Source of the DNA: an uncultured Bacteroidales bacterium
GTDB lineage: Bacteria; Bacteroidota; Bacteroidia; Bacteroidales; Muribaculaceae
Direction: 5' to 3'
DNA: 64,000 bases
NCBI GenBank assembly: GCA_902760865.1
Contig: CACWID010000011.1
Coordinates: 1-64,000, forward strand
Position numbers and translations under genes: made by a program
In this document: piece by piece, positions 7,749 to 15,355 of the stretch
Numbering within the stretch: the first letter of the stretch is position 1
Layout: the number at the start of each line of letters is the position of its first letter
Notes under the pieces: model-generated
What the model was told of the DNA's origin: nothing
What the model saw: only the letters and a program-made list of their open reading frames with translations
Database searches by the model: none

Positions 7749-10202
7749 TTAAAGGATATATAATATATTGGATTTAAACGTAAGTATATATTTCACGGTG
7801 AACTCATCTTCAGGAGAAGATACAATTTCCACCTTTCCATCATACCTGCGCATGATGTCATCAATTACATTACAACCAATGCCATTATGACCATCTTGGT
7901 GTAGTTTTGAAGATACTCCATACTCAAATAGCGACGCAGTATCACGATCAGCGGGAATGGGTATGCCGTTATTAGCAATCTCTAACTTCAAGCCTAGTCC
8001 ATCTGCTTTCCATGAGAACCGAAGTAAATAATCCTTGCGTGTTTCGTCCGTAAAAGCATGTGATCTAGCGTTTGCAATGATATTATTAAAAACAAGTGTC
8101 AGTGCATCCGAAGGAAAGGATAGACAATATATTGTTTCACCTTTTCTTGCGGCAACTTCACCAGTTATGGGGTCGATTATATCGACAGAATGCTTATTGT
8201 GACCTTCTTTCCATGTTACAACAGGCTTGAAATTTGACCACCCATTTTGATTATTAGAAATATAATTTTCAATAAAAACATCCGGGTCAATCCACTCAGG
8301 TGATTTGAAAGAGTAATCAACATCTGCAATATGTTCCATAACAGGCATAAGTTCTTTGATATTTGAAGACAAATACTCAAAGGCTCCTTTCACGCTTATA
8401 TCTGGATCTGTGCTTACCATTTCATTGTCCGAAAGATTTCCATCATGCTGCTCTCTGTAATAATTAAGGACATCAAACATGTCTTCTATAGATGATAACG
8501 ATTGGGTCAAAGCATGCTTACGCATCCTGACCGCCTTCTTGTAGTCCTCGTGATTCTTCTTCAACTCTTGCTGAGTAGATACCAATGCCTCGTAGTTGGC
8601 ATCAGCAAGGAACTGAATACGCTCTTTAGGAGTATGCTTCGGAACAATGATTCTATCAAGAATCAATGACATGGTTTCTGCCGTTATGGAACCATCACAA
8701 ATCATGAGAATTTGCTCTTTCACCTCGGGAGACAACAGTAATGCTGCGATGTATCGTACATCAATATTGCGTTTCGGTAAAAGGTATGGCACAATATCAA
8801 TACATGCGAACTTGTTTGTTGGATCATCTTTGACATAACCCACGAGCCATTTCTCGGTATTGCCAAGCAAACACACACCTGGGTGGTGAATGCTTAACAT
8901 GTGTGGCTCCCAACCTTTAAACATTGGATCTGAAAGTTTTGCCAAATCTTTTTCGTCCATACAAGTATCTGCATATTTCTCTCCAAAACTTCTTGGAGTT
9001 AGCACACGCAAATCCCCCGACAATTTAATGCCCTCATCTTCACGAGCCCAGTATTGTTCAACAACCTCATCTTCTGTGTTGAATAATTTAACCAAACTAG
9101 ACAGCGGTTTTCCTTCTTTTGAACGATTAGCAAGATAATAGCCAGGCCAAAGTATATTGGCATCTAAAACAGAAGGACTGACTTTGGCAATAACGCCTCT
9201 ATTGATGCTTTCTACAACAACTGTTGAATGATTCTTCTTTTCAATATGAAGAAGGATACAGTCAACGGAAACATCAAGAGCCGTATCTTTGTCGTTATAA
9301 GATACTAAAGAATGTATGGCGCGGGATTTAATGAGTTTATTGAGGAATTCCTTTCGAGTCAAACCCCATTTCTCCTCCCGCTCATCAAAGTCTGTACCCA
9401 TCTTTTTATATCGGAATGCTTTATACCTAGCGTAGTCGACCAAGTCGTCTCGCCTGGCCAAAAGGAACATCTGACCACCCTTATTGAGTAGATTATATAG
9501 GTTTTCGTATCCATTTGAAAAAGAGAGACAAACGACTAAGTCAACAAGATTAGTGCCTTGCACATGAGAATCATTAATCTCCTCATTCAAATTGATATAA
9601 GGAACAATTTCTGATTGAATACCGGCAGCATAGAGTCGAATCTGCCCCAATGCCCAAACGATGTCCATGTCCTCCTTGAATCTGCTCGTGATGATGCTTG
9701 TATAGCCTTTAACAACACAGCCCTTATAGTGCACTGCAAGGTCGCAATAACCAGCGTCTGGAATGAAAACAGTTTGGCCTTCTTTGAAAGGAACCCTTTC
9801 TTTGATTATATCTTCTAATTTTTCGTACCGATCTCCAAGACGCATATGAATATAAGGGCAATGCCAGTCAGTTCTATGTGTGAACTCATATTCAATTACA
9901 TCTGAAAAATGCTCGCATAAGAATGCAAATTCGTCGTCATTAAGAACATCTTTATAGAAATGTTCGGAATAATCCGACAAAACATCTAAAACCTCTTTAT
10001 TTGCATTCTTTTCAGCCACTGACCTGTAAAGTGATACAATCAATTGCTGATCGGAGCTAGCATCAATATCTGAGCTGGGCACATCAAAATCCTCACCCTC
10101 GCATGAGTATGTCGTCATGGGAGTGTTCTCCTTTACGAAGTTACGATACTTGGCGACGAGGCCCTCTACGGTGTAGTTGTTGGTGTTGTTTGCTGTACGC
10201 AT
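7749..10202 (-). CDS. Hybrid kinase: methyltransferase-like and specificity-like sensor fused to a histidine-kinase core
   Basis: An 817-residue protein. Residues ~140-330 follow the layout of N6-adenine (HsdM-type) DNA methyltransferases (FIPDAGYCD at the motif I position, DLVVCLSFSNG at motif IV, then a GG-turn and strand), but the GxG and the catalytic (N/D)PP(Y/F) are lost, so it should not methylate. Residues ~340-530 resemble a type I specificity/TRD tail (LLSPEVKEQI, IIVPKHTPKERI). A helical segment ~545-585 has H563 in KHALTQSLSSI, like a kinase H-box. Residues ~690-810 are a GHKL ATPase: N-box NNIIANARSHAF (N711), ANNG, F-box LFEYGVSSK, G2 GHNGIG. No membrane segment is seen, so it is cytoplasmic. 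It sits between a WYL regulator and a receiver protein. I know of no named family with this architecture. Confidence 0.75.
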   Translation of the reverse strand: MRTANNTNNYTVEGLVAKYRNFVKENTPMTTYSCEGEDFDVPSSDIDASSDQQLIVSLYRSVAEKNANKEVLDVLSDYSEHFYKDVLNDDEFAFLCEHFSDVIEYEFTHRTDWHCPYIHMRLGDRYEKLEDIIKERVPFKEGQTVFIPDAGYCDLAVHYKGCVVKGYTSIITSRFKEDMDIVWALGQIRLYAAGIQSEIVPYINLNEEINDSHVQGTNLVDLVVCLSFSNGYENLYNLLNKGGQMFLLARRDDLVDYARYKAFRYKKMGTDFDEREEKWGLTRKEFLNKLIKSRAIHSLVSYNDKDTALDVSVDCILLHIEKKNHSTVVVESINRGVIAKVSPSVLDANILWPGYYLANRSKEGKPLSSLVKLFNTEDEVVEQYWAREDEGIKLSGDLRVLTPRSFGEKYADTCMDEKDLAKLSDPMFKGWEPHMLSIHHPGVCLLGNTEKWLVGYVKDDPTNKFACIDIVPYLLPKRNIDVRYIAALLLSPEVKEQILMICDGSITAETMSLILDRIIVPKHTPKERIQFLADANYEALVSTQQELKKNHEDYKKAVRMRKHALTQSLSSIEDMFDVLNYYREQHDGNLSDNEMVSTDPDISVKGAFEYLSSNIKELMPVMEHIADVDYSFKSPEWIDPDVFIENYISNNQNGWSNFKPVVTWKEGHNKHSVDIIDPITGEVAARKGETIYCLSFPSDALTLVFNNIIANARSHAFTDETRKDYLLRFSWKADGLGLKLEIANNGIPIPADRDTASLFEYGVSSKLHQDGHNGIGCNVIDDIMRRYDGKVEIVSSPEDEFTVKYILTFKSNILYIL

Positions 10203-10230
10203 AGTCTTTTGTGTTTTTGGTTTTCGGCAG

Positions 10231-10266
10231 CAAAGTTATGAGCCAGTTGTGAAGTCATTCTTCACA
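10231..10266 (-). promoter_or_regulatory. Internal promoter and candidate operator of the kinase-receiver pair
   Basis: On the minus strand the WYL stop codon is part of a TAACTTTG -7 element (10231-10238) 29 bp before the kinase start. Just upstream, inside the last WYL codons, lies a perfect inverted repeat TGTGAAG / CTTCACA with a 5-bp spacer (10248-10266), placed to cover the -33 region. WYL proteins commonly repress adjacent defence genes, so this is a plausible operator (inference). Confidence 0.6.
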
Positions 10267-11258
10267 CCAAAATATATTTCATGCATTTGTGTAATTTTTT
10301 GCTTGATCTGGTCTCGCAGGCTATCTGGAGCCAGCACTTCCACGTCATTGCCAAACCAAATCAGTTCGGAAATCAGTTCTTTGTTAGGAATTACCCGGAT
10401 GGAGATGATGCCTTCACGCCGATTCTCAATCATCTGAGAGTGATGGAGCGGCTTTGAAAGGACATAGGGCAGACGATTAGGCATGAATTTCAACATGACT
10501 TGTTCTACCGTCCTTTCATCTTCCAGCGAAACGCCGATGATGTTGCGGAAGTAATTGTCGAAGTTGATGTATTGGTTCTCCTTGAAGGGCTTCTCGATGG
10601 GCTCGAGACCTTCAATCCTGTCCAATGCCACAATCGATAAGTCGTCATACAACGGATTATAGCCCAACAAGAACCAGCGGTTGTTGTACTGCTTGAGGTA
10701 ATAGGGGTGTATCATCCACTGCACTTTGTCCTTTCCGAAGGGATGATAGTCAATCACCACAACCTGGTGCCTGATGGTGTAATTGATCAAGTCAGACAGG
10801 TAACGCAGCCCTGCTAGGTCGCGGTTCTGCTCAAAACCGATGAGACTGACCTCATTGCCACTACCGCCGAAACGCGGCCGCAACTGAGCCATCAGGTCAT
10901 CCACCCAATCATACATTGGTATGCCTTGAAGCCTCGATAAAGATGTAATGAGCGTTTCCAACTGCTCCATCTCCATCTCGGTGATAGGAGTCTCCATAAT
11001 AGAAAAGTCACGCGAATACTTAATGTACTTGCGCTTACCGTCCTGGACAGAGACAATTGGCGCATCCCAGCCATCAGTGCTCTTCATGAAATCAAGATCG
11101 GCATAAATTTGCCGCTTGGAGACCGGCAAGATAGCCGCAACCTCCAGCGCGTGATTTACTTCATCCACGAGGTCGTCGATGTAGTAAATGTTATGCTGGT
11201 CACTGAGACATTTGTCAAGCACTCTGTATCGTAGCAGAGCTTTTCTATTGCTGGGCAT
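10236..11258 (-). CDS. WYL-domain transcriptional regulator
   Basis: A 340-residue regulator. Residues ~5-85 are an N-terminal winged helix (VSKRQIYADLDFM recognition region), ~155-225 are the WYL domain (VVIDYHPFG, then NRWFLLGYN where the signature is W195-F196-L197), and ~240-335 a WCX-type C-terminal domain. Family knowledge: WYL proteins bind nucleic-acid or nucleotide ligands and often repress anti-phage operons (BrxR and CapW are examples). It is the first gene of an operon with the kinase and receiver genes; the kinase start is 33 bp beyond its stop. It has a strong promoter and a good AGGAAGGAGG ribosome site. Its job is most likely control of the two downstream genes. Confidence 0.88.
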   Translation of the reverse strand: MPSNRKALLRYRVLDKCLSDQHNIYYIDDLVDEVNHALEVAAILPVSKRQIYADLDFMKSTDGWDAPIVSVQDGKRKYIKYSRDFSIMETPITEMEMEQLETLITSLSRLQGIPMYDWVDDLMAQLRPRFGGSGNEVSLIGFEQNRDLAGLRYLSDLINYTIRHQVVVIDYHPFGKDKVQWMIHPYYLKQYNNRWFLLGYNPLYDDLSIVALDRIEGLEPIEKPFKENQYINFDNYFRNIIGVSLEDERTVEQVMLKFMPNRLPYVLSKPLHHSQMIENRREGIISIRVIPNKELISELIWFGNDVEVLAPDSLRDQIKQKITQMHEIYFGVKNDFTTGS

Positions 11259-11284
11259 ATTGTTCCTCCTTCCTCTTCAAAAGG

Positions 11285-11316
11285 CAAAGATAGTGTATTT
11301 ATCTTGAATCATCAAA
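11285..11316 (-). promoter_or_regulatory. Promoter of the WYL operon
   Basis: Minus-strand TTTG (11313-11316), 20-bp spacer, TATCTTTG (11285-11292): a near-ideal Bacteroidetes housekeeping promoter, followed by a purine-rich AGGAAGGAGG ribosome site before the ATG at 11258. Confidence 0.75.
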
Positions 11317-11394
11317 CTATTCCCGCTACTCTGCTTGTTAAGCGTGTGCTTACTTAAGGACGAAACGTTAGCTTCCAGTTGAAATAGGAATAAG

Positions 11395-11715
11395 TCAATC
11401 AGTTTTAGAACGAAGTATCGAAATGACTTCATCTACATATGCCATCAGTTGTTTGATTACTGGCTCCTTCTTTTGACACATCATATCAATTCTCATAGCT
11501 CGTTTAATATCGCAAATTCGTTTATATTCTTCAATACTAAACGAATCTGAAGGAATTGTATCAACATAATCAAAAAGTCTTAATGTGATACTTTCAAAAT
11601 GACGATAATTAATCGGCAGATTGCAATGATTTGCACCATAATTATCTCCTCTCAACATGCTTTCAAGTAATGCATGGTCTTGATTTATTAGGTCCAATAT
11701 TCTTTTCTCTATCAT
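11395..11715 (-). CDS. Hypothetical 106-residue protein
   Basis: A small, probably cytoplasmic, mostly helical protein with no signal peptide, no membrane segment and no motif I recognise. Composition is normal for a real protein (mixed charged residues, Met-Met-Cys-Gln-Lys stretch in the middle). It is the last protein gene of the island before the tRNA, separated from the WYL gene by 136 bp, so it is probably a separate transcript. Its codon use is A+T-rich like the rest of the island. It might be an accessory or antitoxin-sized component, but nothing in the sequence shows this. Confidence 0.5.
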   Translation of the reverse strand: MIEKRILDLINQDHALLESMLRGDNYGANHCNLPINYRHFESITLRLFDYVDTIPSDSFSIEEYKRICDIKRAMRIDMMCQKKEPVIKQLMAYVDEVISILRSKTD

Positions 11716-12057
11716 ATTTAGAATAAGAAATAATTAAAATATAATTCAAAAATCAAAAATACACATTTTACGTCAAAAGAACAAGGCTTTTTCTGTTTTT
11801 TGACAAGAGATCATCTGTACTCTAGGTCGTCCTAAAAAGAACTATAGTTCTCACCGAATATAGGGTAGAGATGGTTCAGTCAATTAGATAAACATTGAAA
11901 ACTGTTTAATTGGATTTAATGAAGTTGAAGTGGTTGGGGTTGTTGTTGTGGTCTTGGTGGGGAAAGATGGGAAATGTGAAGAAAATGTGTGGGGAAAAGA
12001 AAATTTTTTGCAAGATTCTTTGCAGATGTGGGGAAAATGTGGGGAAAACTGAGAAAT
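11716..12057. other. Non-coding island edge with G-rich direct repeats
   Basis: No credible gene. It contains the second copy of the repeat also found at 1481-1545 (11847-11912) and, from about 11970 to 12050, three close copies of TGTGGGGAAAA in a strongly purine-skewed stretch. This is the junction between island DNA and the tRNA gene. Confidence 0.5.
11847..11912 (+). repeat. Island repeat, second copy of the 1481-1545 element
   Basis: Shares GAATA-AGGGTAGAGA-GGTT, CAATTAG and CATTGAAA with 1481-1545, in the same order and orientation, with small gaps. Direct repeats 10.3 kb apart bracketing the island genes. Confidence 0.55.
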
Positions 12058-12098
12058 AGAAAATCGCTAAAGTCTTTAATTTCAAGGCTTTAGCGATT
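12058..12098 (-). terminator. Terminator of tRNA-Leu
   Basis: A perfect 11-bp stem AATCGCTAAAG / CTTTAGCGATT (12062-12072 and 12088-12098) followed on the minus strand by TTTTC. It lies 19 bp beyond the tRNA 3' end. Confidence 0.75.
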
Positions 12099-12116
12099 AT
12101 TTTCGAGTCAAACTCG

Positions 12117-12200
12117 TACCCAGAGCCGGGGTCGAACCGGCACGGGTGTTACCCCATTGGTGTTTGAGACCAACGCGTCTACCGATTCCGCCATCTGGGC
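12117..12200 (-). tRNA. tRNA-Leu (anticodon CAA)
   Basis: An 84-nt cloverleaf on the minus strand: acceptor GCCCAGA pairing with TCTGGGT, D-arm with GGTAGA, anticodon stem TTGGT/ACCAA with loop CTCAAAC giving anticodon CAA, a long class II variable arm, and the T-arm GGTTCGACC. The discriminator is A and CCA is not encoded. The long variable arm and anticodon identify leucine, reading UUG codons. Its 3' end faces the A+T-rich island, the usual side for integration of mobile DNA. Confidence 0.95.
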
Positions 12201-12316
12201 GTCAGAGCGACTGCAAAGGTAAGGCATTTTTTTGAATTGGGGGTAAAAAATCGGACATTTTTTACCAAAATGCGATTTTTTAAGCCTGTGAGGGCTGTTG
12301 TAGAGGGTGGTTATAG

Positions 12317-12324
12317 TAATTTTG
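12317..12324 (+). promoter_or_regulatory. -7 promoter element of tcdA
   Basis: TAATTTTG, matching TAnnTTTG, 17 bp before the ATG at 12342. Transcription would start only about 10 bases before that codon, giving a very short leader; the second in-frame ATG (12354) would have a longer one. Confidence 0.5.
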
Positions 12325-12341
12325 CGGCTAAAAGATAAAAG

Positions 12342-13082
12342 ATGTGTCTGGATATGGAGAATGATCACAGCAGAGTCGAGGAGAGTCCGTTTGCCCGCAC
12401 GGAGTTGATGCTGGGGGCGGAGGCGATGGCGAAGTTGGCACGGAGCCGCGTTGCGGTGTTCGGCATCGGTGGCGTGGGCGGCTATGTGGTCGAGGCGCTG
12501 GCGCGCAGTGGCGTGGGTGCGCTTGACCTGATTGATAACGACACGGTGAGCATGACGAACATCAACCGTCAGATTTTTGCCCTGCACAGCACGTTGGGGC
12601 GGGCCAAGGTGGATGTGGCTGCTGACCGCATTCACGATATCAATCCTGACTGCAAGGTGACGGTGCACAACATGTTTTACTTGCCGGAAAATGCCGATGA
12701 AATCGACCTTTCTTGCTTCGACTATGTGGTGGACAGCCTGGACACGATCACGGCCAAGATGGAGATTGCGCGCCGGTGCCTGCGCCTGGGTGTGACCCAC
12801 ATCTGCTCGATGGGAGCGGCGATGAAGATGGACCCGATGGCCTTCCGTGTGGCGGACTTTGACTCGACGCGCATCGACCCGCTGGCCAAGATGCTGCGCA
12901 AACTGCTGCACCGCGAGGGTATACACCACTTCAAGTGCGTCTATAGCGAGGAGGAACCGCGCTTCAACCCCGACGTACCCATCTATGTGGACGGAAAGAA
13001 ACAGCCCGGCAGCAACGCGTTTGTTCCCGCTGCTGCCGGACTGCTCATCGCTCGTGAGGTCATTGTCGACCTGGCGACTTGA
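12342..13082 (+). CDS. tcdA: tRNA threonylcarbamoyladenosine dehydratase (TcdA, CsdL)
   Basis: A 246-residue E1/ThiF-like enzyme. It has the dinucleotide-fold glycine motif GIGGVGG (~41-47), the NINRQ motif that contacts ATP, the DSLD segment and a C-terminal PGSNAFVPA stretch typical of the TcdA/CsdL branch rather than ThiF or MoeB. It catalyses ATP-dependent cyclisation of t6A37 to ct6A in tRNAs reading ANN codons, in the cytoplasm. Length fits the family. The start may be 12342 or 12354; both give an intact domain. It is transcribed away from the tRNA-Leu gene as a single-gene unit. Confidence 0.9.
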   Translation: MCLDMENDHSRVEESPFARTELMLGAEAMAKLARSRVAVFGIGGVGGYVVEALARSGVGALDLIDNDTVSMTNINRQIFALHSTLGRAKVDVAADRIHDINPDCKVTVHNMFYLPENADEIDLSCFDYVVDSLDTITAKMEIARRCLRLGVTHICSMGAAMKMDPMAFRVADFDSTRIDPLAKMLRKLLHREGIHHFKCVYSEEEPRFNPDVPIYVDGKKQPGSNAFVPAAAGLLIAREVIVDLAT

Positions 13083-13136
13083 GGCCTGTTCTAGCCTGAG
13101 GCAATGTCAAATCGCTGATAATCAATATAATCTTTA

Positions 13137-13222
13137 GAGACGCAAAACCTTGCGTATCCCGAGTCTCCCAGACGATATCTTTACCATTGTCGTCGGTTGT
13201 GAGACGCAAGATTTTGCGTCTC
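13137..13222. repeat. Two copies of a dispersed ~22-bp palindrome
   Basis: A degenerate copy (13137-13159) and a near-perfect copy (13201-13222) of a palindrome with half-site GAGACGCAAAA, about 40 bp apart. Further copies lie at 31807 (split by an insertion), 36252, 36306 and 62241. All are intergenic, like REP elements. Confidence 0.8.
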
Positions 13223-13285
13223 TACATGTCTCACTGGGAGCAACTCACTGAATATCAGAAATCGACCTCAGATCTGACACTGTTT

Positions 13286-15319
13286 TTATTTCTTTTTTGA
13301 GCCCTTCTTGCTGGATTTGCCCGACTTGCTTGACGAGCCCGATTTGCTGGACTTGCTTGACTTACCGGACGACTTGCTCGTTGAGCTGGACTTGCCTGAG
13401 GACTTGCTGGCCGACTTGCTGCTTGACTTCTTGTCGTTAGCCGCTGCCTTGCGGGCCTCATCCTTGGTCGGAATCTTGATCTTGTCACCGGCCTTGATCT
13501 TGTTGCCGTCCTCGATGCCGTTGGCACGCTCCAGGTCACGCACCGATACGCCCGATTTCTCTGCAATCTTGGTCAGCGACTCACCCTTCTGGACGGTCAC
13601 CTCGGTGGGTTGCTTGGGTTTGGACGACTTCTTGCTGGATTTGCTCGACTTGCTGCGCGAGCTGTGGGCGGTGTTGTCGTTGCGCGAACTGGACTTGCGG
13701 TCACGTTTATCATTATTATATTTATTGTTGCGGTCGTGCCAGTCTCGGGTGTTGCTGCGGGAGGCACGCTGGCGGGCAGTCTGGTCCTCACTCTTGACGC
13801 TAGACTTCGTCTTTGACGAAGCGCTCTCGGTCGTCGATTTGGCGGTGTAGGAACCCTTGTAGGGAGCCTTGCTGGCCGCCTCGCGCTCGATATTCTTGAC
13901 CTCGTCGAACTGCTCCTGCTCGTTCATGGCCATGTCCTCGACAGTGGAGGCATCGACGTCACTGGATGAGGTCGTGGGGATGATGTCCTCGTTGTCGGCA
14001 CTGGCGTTATTGTGGCTGGGCGCCTTGACCTTGAGGTTGTCGCCACGGCGCACGCGCTCGCTACTCATGCTGTTGAGGGCCATCAGCTCGTCGGTGGTCA
14101 TGCCATACTTGTCGGCGATGGTCGAGAGCGTCTCGCCGCGAGCCACCTTGTGGGTGATCGTGCGAATCTCCCCGTTAGCGGTACGGCCCGTGATGTACTC
14201 CTCGGCCGTGGAGACCTGTCCACCGGGCTCAACGACCTCGCGGTGGGCATACAGGTCATCGCGGTAGTTGTCGATGCTGTCCTCACTCATGATGTAGCTG
14301 TAGATCTGCTGCGAGGGCAACACGAGCATGTAGGGATGGTTGTCGCCCGGAATGACGTCGGCACGGAACTGCGGATTCAGGGTGCGGATTTCCTCGATGG
14401 GGATGTTGAGCACCTCGGCAATCTGCGAGAAATGGATGCGCCGGTTCACACTGACGGTGTCGGTAATGAGCGGCTTGCGGGCCAGCGACGGACTGATGTT
14501 GTGCTGCTTGTAGTAGGTCATCGCATAGTTGGCGGCGATAAATGCGGGCACATAGCCGCGGGTCTCGCGGGGCAGGTACTCATAGATGTCCCAGAAGTCG
14601 CCGGAGTCGCCATTGCGGTGCAGCGCCTTGTTGACGTTGCCGGGGCCGCAGTTATAGGCCGCGATGGCCAGCGACCAGTCGTTGTAGATCTGGTACAGGT
14701 TCTTGAGGTACTTGGCAGCCATGGCGCTCGAGCGGTAGGGGTCGCGGCGCTCATCGACGAGCGAGTTGACTTCCAAGCCCAAGCCCTTGCCGGTACCGAT
14801 CATGAACTGCCACAGGCCGGCGGCCCCGACGCGCGATGTCGCGTTCGGGTCAAGGGCGCTCTCGACGATGGGCAGATACTTCAGCTCCAGCGGCAGGCCT
14901 TCCTTCTCGAGGGCCTGCTCAAAGATGGGCATATAGTACAGGCTCATGCCCAGCATCTGCTCGACCAGCGTGCGGCTGCGATAGACGTAGCGCTCGATGT
15001 GCCTGCGTACCACCTGGTTGTAGGGCATCTCGATAACCGAGGGGATGGCGGCCAGGCGGCGAATGTAGGTCTCCTCCCCCACCTCACCGGGGTTCTTGTT
15101 CTCCACGTCGGCATCCAGCACAGTGTAGTTCTGCAGATACCAGTTGGTCATCATCTTGTGCACATCGGTGTCAAAACTCTCAGGGAAGACGATGTCCTCA
15201 TCGGTGATAGAATTCTTCAGCGAGAGGATGTTTTTCTTCTCACGCGGCCCTGCCACCATGGTCATGGCGGCAGCGATGGCGGCAGTGAGAAGCAATGTCA
15301 GTAGTCGATGTTTTGTCAT
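13286..15319 (-). CDS. mltD: MltD-like membrane-bound lytic transglycosylase with two LysM domains
   Basis: A 677-residue exported enzyme: N-terminal signal segment (1-~23), SLT catalytic domain ~125-275 with the catalytic Glu153 in IVESALDP, GLWQFM at 168-173 and AYNCGPGNV at 221-229, then LysM domains at ~388-432 and ~573-617. It cleaves the peptidoglycan glycan chain, forming 1,6-anhydro-muramic ends, in the periplasm. The stretch between the LysM domains and the last ~55 residues are Ser/Lys/Arg-rich and low-complexity, probably unstructured and basic, which is longer than usual. It is last in the order ParA, ParB, DUF5683, MltD, a common Bacteroidetes arrangement. Confidence 0.92.
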   Translation of the reverse strand: MTKHRLLTLLLTAAIAAAMTMVAGPREKKNILSLKNSITDEDIVFPESFDTDVHKMMTNWYLQNYTVLDADVENKNPGEVGEETYIRRLAAIPSVIEMPYNQVVRRHIERYVYRSRTLVEQMLGMSLYYMPIFEQALEKEGLPLELKYLPIVESALDPNATSRVGAAGLWQFMIGTGKGLGLEVNSLVDERRDPYRSSAMAAKYLKNLYQIYNDWSLAIAAYNCGPGNVNKALHRNGDSGDFWDIYEYLPRETRGYVPAFIAANYAMTYYKQHNISPSLARKPLITDTVSVNRRIHFSQIAEVLNIPIEEIRTLNPQFRADVIPGDNHPYMLVLPSQQIYSYIMSEDSIDNYRDDLYAHREVVEPGGQVSTAEEYITGRTANGEIRTITHKVARGETLSTIADKYGMTTDELMALNSMSSERVRRGDNLKVKAPSHNNASADNEDIIPTTSSSDVDASTVEDMAMNEQEQFDEVKNIEREAASKAPYKGSYTAKSTTESASSKTKSSVKSEDQTARQRASRSNTRDWHDRNNKYNNDKRDRKSSSRNDNTAHSSRSKSSKSSKKSSKPKQPTEVTVQKGESLTKIAEKSGVSVRDLERANGIEDGNKIKAGDKIKIPTKDEARKAAANDKKSSSKSASKSSGKSSSTSKSSGKSSKSSKSGSSSKSGKSSKKGSKKK

Positions 15320-15355
15320 ATTCTTGTTTTGTCGTTTTGGTTCGGATTGTTTGTG

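Noticed and set aside
12117-12200. Second attachment site copy of the tRNA 3' end within the island
   Set aside because: I found no repeat of the tRNA 3' sequence at lower coordinates; if it exists it lies left of the window.
12108-12929. 273-codon minus-strand frame running through the tRNA-Leu and tcdA
   Set aside because: It reads through a tRNA gene and opposite a well-supported enzyme; coincidental.
14012-15304. 430-codon plus-strand open frame opposite mltD
   Set aside because: Antisense shadow; mltD shows catalytic and LysM motifs.
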